From assembly GCF_005048155.1 (NCBI RefSeq), contig NZ_SUMB01000014.1, positions 186,001 through 250,000 on the forward strand: a stretch of DNA of 64,000 bases. The letters run 5' to 3'. Made by a program: the position numbers and the translations under genes. Shown here piece by piece: positions 57,602-64,000 of the stretch (its first letter is position 1; each line of letters opens with the position of its first letter). The notes under the pieces are model-generated. The model was not told the origin of the DNA, did not search any database, and saw only the letters and a program-made list of their open reading frames with translations. The stretch is from Streptomyces piniterrae (GTDB lineage Bacteria > Actinomycetota > Actinomycetes > Streptomycetales > Streptomycetaceae).

Positions 57602-58621
57602 TCAGGGCCTGACCGCGACCACCGCGCCGTCCGCGCCGGGCCCGTCGAAACGCACCGTCCGTACGCCCTCGAACCCGGCGTCCGTCAGCCACGCCCCGTA
57701 CTCCGCCGCCGTGTAGTTCCGCCCCCAGGTGCTGACCAGCATGTTCAGGCTCATCAGCGCGGGCAGCAGCGGCCCGTCCTTGGTGTCGTCGACCAGCAGT
57801 TCACTGATCAGGATGCGGCCGCCGGGAGGCAGCGCGGCGAAGCACTTGCCCAGGATCATCCGGTTGGTCGGCTCGTCCCAGTCGTGCAGGATCTGCGAGA
57901 GCAGCACCGCGTCATGCCCGCCCGGCAGCTCCGCGTCCCGCAGGAAGTCGCCCGGCACACAGTCGACACGGTCCGCGAGGCCGGCACCGGCCACCGTCTC
58001 GCGGGTCAGCTCGCAGACGAACGGCAGGTCGAAGACGGTGGCGCGCAGCCCGCCGTACGCCCGGCAGAGCTCGATGTCGTACGCGGCCCCGCCGCCGCCC
58101 ACGTCCAGCAGCCGGCGCACCGGAGCGAAGTCGTAGACGGCGGCGAGCGCGCGGGCGCTGGTGGCGGACAGCGCGTACATGCTCTTCCAGAAGTTCGCCT
58201 TCAGCGCCGCGTCGTCGGCGTCGAACATCGACTCCGCCGCCTCGGGGTCGAAATTGGTGGGCGAGTCGGTGCGCAGCGCCTCTTCCAGCCGCATCCAGCC
58301 GGTGTAGCGCCGGTCCAGGGACAGTACGGCGTCCCCGAAGTAGTCCGGCCGCCCGCGCACCAAGTACGCCTCGGCCTCCGGGGTGTTGGCGTACCCCGCG
58401 CCTTCCCGGCGCAGCAGGCCGAGCGCCGCGCAGACCGTCAGCAGCTGCTCGGCGGGCCGCTCCGCGAGGCCGTTGCGGGCCGCGACCTCGGCGACGGTGG
58501 CGCCGGGCGCGGCCGACAGCTGCGAGAACAGATCCATCCGGGTCGCCTCGGCGAGCGCCTTGGCGGCCCACACCCCGGTGACGATCTCCAGCAGACGCTT
58601 CGGTGACCGGTGATTCGTCAA
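57602..58621 (-). CDS. SAM-dependent O-methyltransferase (plant-type family 2)
   Basis: A 339-residue methyltransferase. The N-terminal dimerisation/winged-helix domain (LLEIVTGVWAAKALAEATRMDLF) is followed by the catalytic domain with SAM motif RRLLDVGGGGAAYDIEL and LLSQILHDWDEP, where the His is the usual general base. Such enzymes methylate hydroxyl groups of aromatic or polyketide metabolites. TTG 58621 is chosen because GAGGAGG lies five bases upstream; GTG 58666 is also in frame. No biosynthetic cluster surrounds it. Substrate unknown. Confidence 0.85.
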   Translation of the reverse strand: MTNHRSPKRLLEIVTGVWAAKALAEATRMDLFSQLSAAPGATVAEVAARNGLAERPAEQLLTVCAALGLLRREGAGYANTPEAEAYLVRGRPDYFGDAVLSLDRRYTGWMRLEEALRTDSPTNFDPEAAESMFDADDAALKANFWKSMYALSATSARALAAVYDFAPVRRLLDVGGGGAAYDIELCRAYGGLRATVFDLPFVCELTRETVAGAGLADRVDCVPGDFLRDAELPGGHDAVLLSQILHDWDEPTNRMILGKCFAALPPGGRILISELLVDDTKDGPLLPALMSLNMLVSTWGRNYTAAEYGAWLTDAGFEGVRTVRFDGPGADGAVVAVRP

Positions 58622-58792
58622 CGGGGCCTCCTCGGGCCGGGGCGGGACCGGGCGCGGTGCTGTCACACCGTCATGGTCCCGCCCCTCGCGGGAGTTCGCG
58701 ACATTCAAGGGTCGACCGCCGAGGTGGCGGCGGGTGCCAGGAGTACTCGGCGGCCAAGGCCACGGCGGTCGACTGAAGTCTGACGCAGCCGC

Positions 58793-59503
58793 TCACCCCA
58801 CCGGGGACGCCCCGCGTGCCGCCGTTACCAGGGCGTCCATGACGCGGGTGTCGTCCCCGGCCTCCGGGTGCCACTGCACGCCCAGGGTGAAACCGCGTGC
58901 GTCCGGCAGTTCCAGGGCCTCGACGGTGCCGTCCTCCGCGTATGCCGAGGCCAGCAGTCCGCTGCCGAGCCGGTCCACCGCCTGGTGGTGGTACGTCGGC
59001 ACGGAGACCGGCTCGGGGAGGGCGCCGGCCAGCAGCGTTCCGGGGCAGGGCTTGACGTCGTGCCGCTCGAAGACCCCGGGCGGGCCCGCATGCCCGTCGA
59101 CATGCTGGATGAGCGTGCCGCCCAGCGCGACGTTCAGCAGCTGCATCCCCCGGCAGATGCCCAGCATCGGCACCCCGGCGGCCAACGCGGCCTCGATCAG
59201 GGCGAGTTCCCAGGCGTCCCGGTCCAGGGACGGCGGGCCGGTACGGGGGTGCGGCTGCGCGCCGTACCGTGCCGGCGCCACATCCGCGCCGCCGGCGATC
59301 ACCAGCCCGTCCAGCCGCGTCACCACCGCGGCGGCGGTCGCCGGATCACCCGGGGGCAGCAGCGTGGCCAGGCCGCCCGAGCGCTGCACCAGCTGCGGAT
59401 ATCCGGCGGGCACCAGCGCGGCCGGCAGCGTCCAGACGCCCCAGCTGGCTTCCTGCTGATAGGTGCTGATGCCGATGAGGGGCTGGGACAACGGGGCCTC
59501 CAT
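58793..59503 (-). CDS. Gamma-glutamyl-GABA hydrolase-like class I GATase (PuuD type)
   Basis: A 236-residue glutamine-amidotransferase-fold hydrolase of peptidase family C26. The nucleophile elbow is LGICRGMQLL (Cys117), and the catalytic His/Glu are in GVQWHPEAG (about His212 and Glu214). In polyamine or ethanolamine use such enzymes split the gamma-glutamyl bond after oxidation to release glutamate. It is directly downstream (82 bp) of the amine permease gene and close to a gamma-glutamyl ligase, which supports this role. ATG 59503. Confidence 0.88.
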   Translation of the reverse strand: MEAPLSQPLIGISTYQQEASWGVWTLPAALVPAGYPQLVQRSGGLATLLPPGDPATAAAVVTRLDGLVIAGGADVAPARYGAQPHPRTGPPSLDRDAWELALIEAALAAGVPMLGICRGMQLLNVALGGTLIQHVDGHAGPPGVFERHDVKPCPGTLLAGALPEPVSVPTYHHQAVDRLGSGLLASAYAEDGTVEALELPDARGFTLGVQWHPEAGDDTRVMDALVTAARGASPVG

Positions 59504-59585
59504 TACGTCCGGGGTCCAGGGCGGACCGGGGGAAAGGTCGGGGCCGGCCGGGGGGTGCCCGGCCGGCCGTGGGGACGGATGACGA

Positions 59586-61082
<1,497 letters not shown>

Positions 61083-61184
61083 GAGCCGCTCCTGCCTCGC
61101 CGAAGGGATGTCCGGAGTAAAGGTTTGGGGGCACACCTTTGCTGTCCGTGGGCTTCAGCGCAAGACCCGTGCGTAAAAGACTGG

Positions 61185-61931
61185 TTACGTCAGGGACTCG
61201 CTCGTCGCGGGGGAGGCGAGGAATCCGCGCAGCAGAGCGGCGGTGCCGCAGCAGTGCTCCCGCATCACCTCGCGCGCGCCGTCCGCGTCGCCCTCCAGCA
61301 CCGCCTCCACCAGAGCCGTGTGCTGCGTCTGGGAGTGCTCCAGGTTCCGCACCAGGAGCGGAATGCAGTCCAGGAGATCGTTCACGGTCGCCCGCACCGC
61401 CGCGTACTGCGCCGCCAGCGACGCCGAACCGGACAGCTCGGCGAGCGTCAGATGCAGCATGGTGTCCCGCCTGCGGTAGTCCGCCAGCGGTGCGTCATGG
61501 GTCGCCGCGAGCGCCGACCGCAGCCGGCCCGCCTCCTCGTCGGACAGCCCGTGCGCCGCGCACAGCCCGGCCGCGCCCACCTCCAGCACCTCCCGGAAGC
61601 GCAGCGTGTCCTCGACGTCGACCTTCTCGATCCGGCGCCGCAGCTCGGCCTCGCCCGGGTGCTCCGTGCGCGGCCGTACGAACGTGCCGCCGTAGCGCCC
61701 GCGCCGGGACTCCACCAGGCCCTCGTCCTGAAGGACCTTGAGCACCTCGCGCAGCGTCACCCGGCTTATCTGGAGCCGCTCGGCCAACTCCCGTTCCGCG
61801 GGCAGCCGTTCGCCCTGCGGCACCAGCCCCAGCCGGACGATCTGGAGTATCTGCTCCAGCGCCTCCTCGAAACCATTGCCGGCCCGCACCGGCCGCAGCA
61901 CCGGAGCCAGCCGATCCGCCGCACCGTCCAT
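61185..61931 (-). CDS. FadR/GntR-family regulator (FCD) of amine utilisation
   Basis: A 248-residue regulator with an N-terminal GntR winged helix (LGLVPQGERLPAERELAERLQ, ISRVTLREVLKVLQDEGLV) and a C-terminal FCD domain with metal-site histidines (TMLHLTLAELSGS, REHCCG). ATG 61931 follows GAAGGGG. It is divergent from the glutamine-synthetase-like gene (73 bp apart) and upstream of the permease. In S. coelicolor the corresponding regulator next to glnA4 is a GntR-type protein acting on ethanolamine use; that identity is from memory and from position. Confidence 0.88.
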   Translation of the reverse strand: MDGAADRLAPVLRPVRAGNGFEEALEQILQIVRLGLVPQGERLPAERELAERLQISRVTLREVLKVLQDEGLVESRRGRYGGTFVRPRTEHPGEAELRRRIEKVDVEDTLRFREVLEVGAAGLCAAHGLSDEEAGRLRSALAATHDAPLADYRRRDTMLHLTLAELSGSASLAAQYAAVRATVNDLLDCIPLLVRNLEHSQTQHTALVEAVLEGDADGAREVMREHCCGTAALLRGFLASPATSESLT

Positions 61932-62004
61932 CGGAACCCCTTCCCAATCAATGGTTCGTATGCCTACCTTATGCACTCCGGATGCAGTGACAGGAGGCAA
62001 CACC

Positions 62005-63372
62005 GTGGCAGACCGCACGCCCCCACTCTCCGTCGAGGAGCTCAGAGCCCTCGTCGACGCCGGGGAGATCGACACTGTCGTCCTCGCCTTCACCGATATG
62101 CAAGGCAGGCTCCAGGGCAAGCGCTTCGCCGCCCGCTTCTTCCTCGACACCGTCCTGGAGCACGGCACGGAGGGCTGCAACTACCTCCTCGCGGTCGACG
62201 TCGACCTCAACACCGTCGACGGCTACAAAATGTCCTCCTGGGAACGCGGCTACGGCGACTTCGCGATGCACGGCGACCCCGGCACCCTGCGCCGCACCCC
62301 CTGGAACCCCGGCACCGCCCTGATCACCGCCGACCTGGCCTGGCACGACGGCTCCCCGGTCGTCGCCTCCCCGCGGCAGATCCTGCGCCGCCAGCTCGAC
62401 CGCCTGGCCGAGCGTGGCTGGAGCGCGTACGCCGGCACCGAGCTGGAGTTCATGCTCTTCAAGGACACCTACGAACAGGCCTGGTCGCGCGGCTACCGCC
62501 AGATGAACCCCGCCAACCAGTACAACGCCGACTACTCCGTCCTCGGCACAGGACGCGTCGAGCCGCTGCTGCGCCGCATCCGCAACGAGATGGGCGCGGC
62601 CGGCATGACCGTCGAGTCCGCCAAGGGCGAGTGCAATCTCGGCCAGCACGAGATCGTCTTCGTCTACGACGAGGCCCTCACCACCTGTGACCAGCACAGC
62701 ATCTATAAAACCGGCGCCAAGGAAATCGCCGCGCAGGAGGGCATGGCGCTCACCTTCATGGCGAAATACGACGAGCGCGAGGGCAACTCCTGTCATATCC
62801 ACCTCTCGCTCCAGGACGAGGACGGCCGGCCCGTCATGGCCGACGACGCGGGTCCGTACGGCATGTCGCAGACCATGCGGCACTTCCTCGCCGGCCAGAT
62901 CGCCGCGATGCGCGACTTCACGCTCTTCTACGCGCCCAACATCAACTCCTACAAGCGCTTCCGCCCCGGCTCCTTCGCGCCCACCGCCGTCGCCTGGGGC
63001 CCGGACAACCGCACCTGCGCGCTGCGCGTCGTCGGCCACGGCCGCTCGCACCGCCTGGAGAACCGCCTGCCCGGCGGCGATGTGAACCCCTACCTCGCGG
63101 TCGCCGCCATGGTCGCGGCCGGCCTGTACGGCATAGAGAACGAGCTGGAACTCCCCGAGGCGACCACCGGCAACGCCTACACCGGCGACGCCGCGCACGT
63201 CCCCACCACGCTCCGCGAGGCCGCCGAGCTGTGGGAGAGCAGCCCGATCGCCCGCGCCGCCTTCGGCGACGAGGTCGTCGACCACTACCGCCACATGGCC
63301 CGCGTCGAGCAGGACGCCTACGACGCCGCCGTCACGGACTGGGAGCGCTTCCGCTCCTTCGAGCGCATGTAA
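62005..63372 (+). CDS. Glutamine synthetase-like gamma-glutamyl-amine ligase
   Basis: A 455-residue glutamine synthetase-fold enzyme. Active-site landmarks: AGTELEFMLF, ESAKGECNLGQHEIVF, GNSCHIHLSL, NSYKRFRPGSFAPTAVAWG and RLENRLPGGDVNPYLAVAAM. The ammonium-site residues of true GlnA are changed, as in PuuA-like enzymes that join glutamate to polyamines or ethanolamine. By position it corresponds to GlnA4 of S. coelicolor, a gamma-glutamylethanolamide synthetase. GTG 62005 follows AGGAGG by seven bases. An aldehyde dehydrogenase gene follows 9 bp downstream. Confidence 0.88.
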   Translation: MADRTPPLSVEELRALVDAGEIDTVVLAFTDMQGRLQGKRFAARFFLDTVLEHGTEGCNYLLAVDVDLNTVDGYKMSSWERGYGDFAMHGDPGTLRRTPWNPGTALITADLAWHDGSPVVASPRQILRRQLDRLAERGWSAYAGTELEFMLFKDTYEQAWSRGYRQMNPANQYNADYSVLGTGRVEPLLRRIRNEMGAAGMTVESAKGECNLGQHEIVFVYDEALTTCDQHSIYKTGAKEIAAQEGMALTFMAKYDEREGNSCHIHLSLQDEDGRPVMADDAGPYGMSQTMRHFLAGQIAAMRDFTLFYAPNINSYKRFRPGSFAPTAVAWGPDNRTCALRVVGHGRSHRLENRLPGGDVNPYLAVAAMVAAGLYGIENELELPEATTGNAYTGDAAHVPTTLREAAELWESSPIARAAFGDEVVDHYRHMARVEQDAYDAAVTDWERFRSFERM

Positions 63373-63381
63373 GGAACCACT

Positions 63382-64000
63382 GTGTCGAATGGCCTGAACG
63401 GTCTGCACGGGCTGCCCGAGCTGAACATCCTCAACCCGGCCACCGAGGAAGTGGTGGCCACCGTACCCACCACCTCCGCCGCCGAGGTCGACGCCGCGGT
63501 CCGGCGGGCCGCCGCCGCCCAGGAGTCCTGGGCCGCCGTGGCACCGGGCGACCGGGCCCGGATCCTGCGCCGCTTCGCCGACGTCGTCGACGCCCACATC
63601 ACGCCGCTCGCCGAACTGGAGCTGCGCGAAGCCGGCCACCCCCTGGGCAACGCCGAGTGGGAAGCGGGCAACGTCCGCGATCTGCTGCACTACGCCGCCG
63701 GGGGAGTGGAGCGCCTCACCGGCACCCAGATCCCGGTCTCCGGCGGCCTGAACATCACTATCCAGGAGCCGCTCGGCGTCGTCGCCGTCATCGCCCCCTG
63801 GAACTTCCCGATGCCGATCGCCGCCTGGGGCACCGCCCCCGCGCTCGCGGCCGGCAACGCCGTCCTCCTCAAGCCCGCCGAGACCACCCCGCTCACCGCG
63901 CTGCGCCTCGCCGAGCTGGCCCTGGAGGCCGGCCTGCCCGAGGGCCTCTTCCAGGTCCTGCCCGGCGAGGGCCCGGTCACCGGCAGCGCCCTCGTCGACC
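63382..64000 (+). CDS. Aldehyde dehydrogenase, N-terminal part (runs off window)
   Basis: About 206 residues are visible before the right edge. The sequence reads LNILNPATEEVVATVP, then EPLGVVAVIAPWNFPMPIAAWG and LLKPAETTPLTALRLAEL, all standard for NAD(P)-dependent aldehyde dehydrogenases; the catalytic Cys lies beyond the window. The start is GTG 63382 with AAGGAA upstream. Placed directly after the gamma-glutamyl ligase, it most likely oxidises a gamma-glutamylated amino-aldehyde. Confidence 0.88.
   Translation, partial: MSNGLNGLHGLPELNILNPATEEVVATVPTTSAAEVDAAVRRAAAAQESWAAVAPGDRARILRRFADVVDAHITPLAELELREAGHPLGNAEWEAGNVRDLLHYAAGGVERLTGTQIPVSGGLNITIQEPLGVVAVIAPWNFPMPIAAWGTAPALAAGNAVLLKPAETTPLTALRLAELALEAGLPEGLFQVLPGEGPVTGSALVD

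Overview
The window is high-GC actinobacterial DNA that looks like a Streptomyces chromosome core region. Signs of this are strong third-position GC bias, frequent GTG starts, dense same-strand operons, the complete Pup-proteasome locus, gylR-glpFKD, metH next to the glycerol genes, and pafBC-tatAC-helY. The gene order agrees with what I recall of the S. coelicolor SCO1660 to SCO1612 interval, read in that direction. No tRNA, rRNA, CRISPR array, insertion sequence or prophage was seen.

Layout. 1-3143: a sugar-oxidation cluster of the L-fucose type (aldo/keto reductase fragment, amidohydrolase/lactonase, SDR, FadR-type regulator), then an unlinked GH18-like membrane-anchored protein. 4623-9607: glycerol uptake and catabolism (glpF-glpK-glpD, reverse strand) behind the IclR-type regulator GylR, with matching operator-like sites upstream of both units. 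9850-14314: cobalamin-dependent methionine synthase and a HAD phosphatase. 14690-18868: two tandem oligopeptide-type solute-binding lipoproteins without a transporter, and an orphan NarL-type response regulator. 19012-23934: a RecB-like nuclease, a site-2 protease with CBS domains, tRNA m1A58 methyltransferase, a secreted protein and a ferredoxin.

24185-34444 is the pupylation/proteasome region: arc (ATPase), dop (depupylase/deamidase), pup, a decayed endonuclease VII gene, prcB, prcA, an inserted LacI regulator/MFS exporter pair, and pafA (Pup ligase). 34584-43336 continues with two FKBP prolyl isomerases, pafB and pafC (WYL regulators of the DNA-damage response), a zinc-ribbon protein, a small membrane protein, tatA, tatC and the helicase helY. 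The helY promoter carries a near-consensus PafBC-type element, so the regulator and a probable target lie in the same block.

43448-64000 is more accessory. It holds a sugar mutarotase, a three-gene operon joined by ATGA overlaps (multi-pass membrane protein, ABA4-like protein, ADP-ribosylglycohydrolase) behind a nested palindromic operator, an iron-box-controlled siderophore-interacting protein and a 5'-3' exonuclease. It also holds a BtuF-like protein, a TDT/SLAC1-family exporter divergent from a LysR regulator, and a three-gene sensor operon with two Ser/Thr kinases that carry PQQ-type propellers. The window ends with an O-methyltransferase and a gamma-glutamylation cluster (GATase hydrolase, APC permease, GntR regulator, glutamine-synthetase-like enzyme, aldehyde dehydrogenase) typical of ethanolamine or polyamine use.

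The most promising leads for new biology are the twin kinases with a Tat-like motif in front of the propeller, the membrane protein/ABA4/ADP-ribosylglycohydrolase operon with its regulator-less operator, the PafBC-type promoter elements near helY and pup, and the decaying endonuclease gene inside the proteasome operon.
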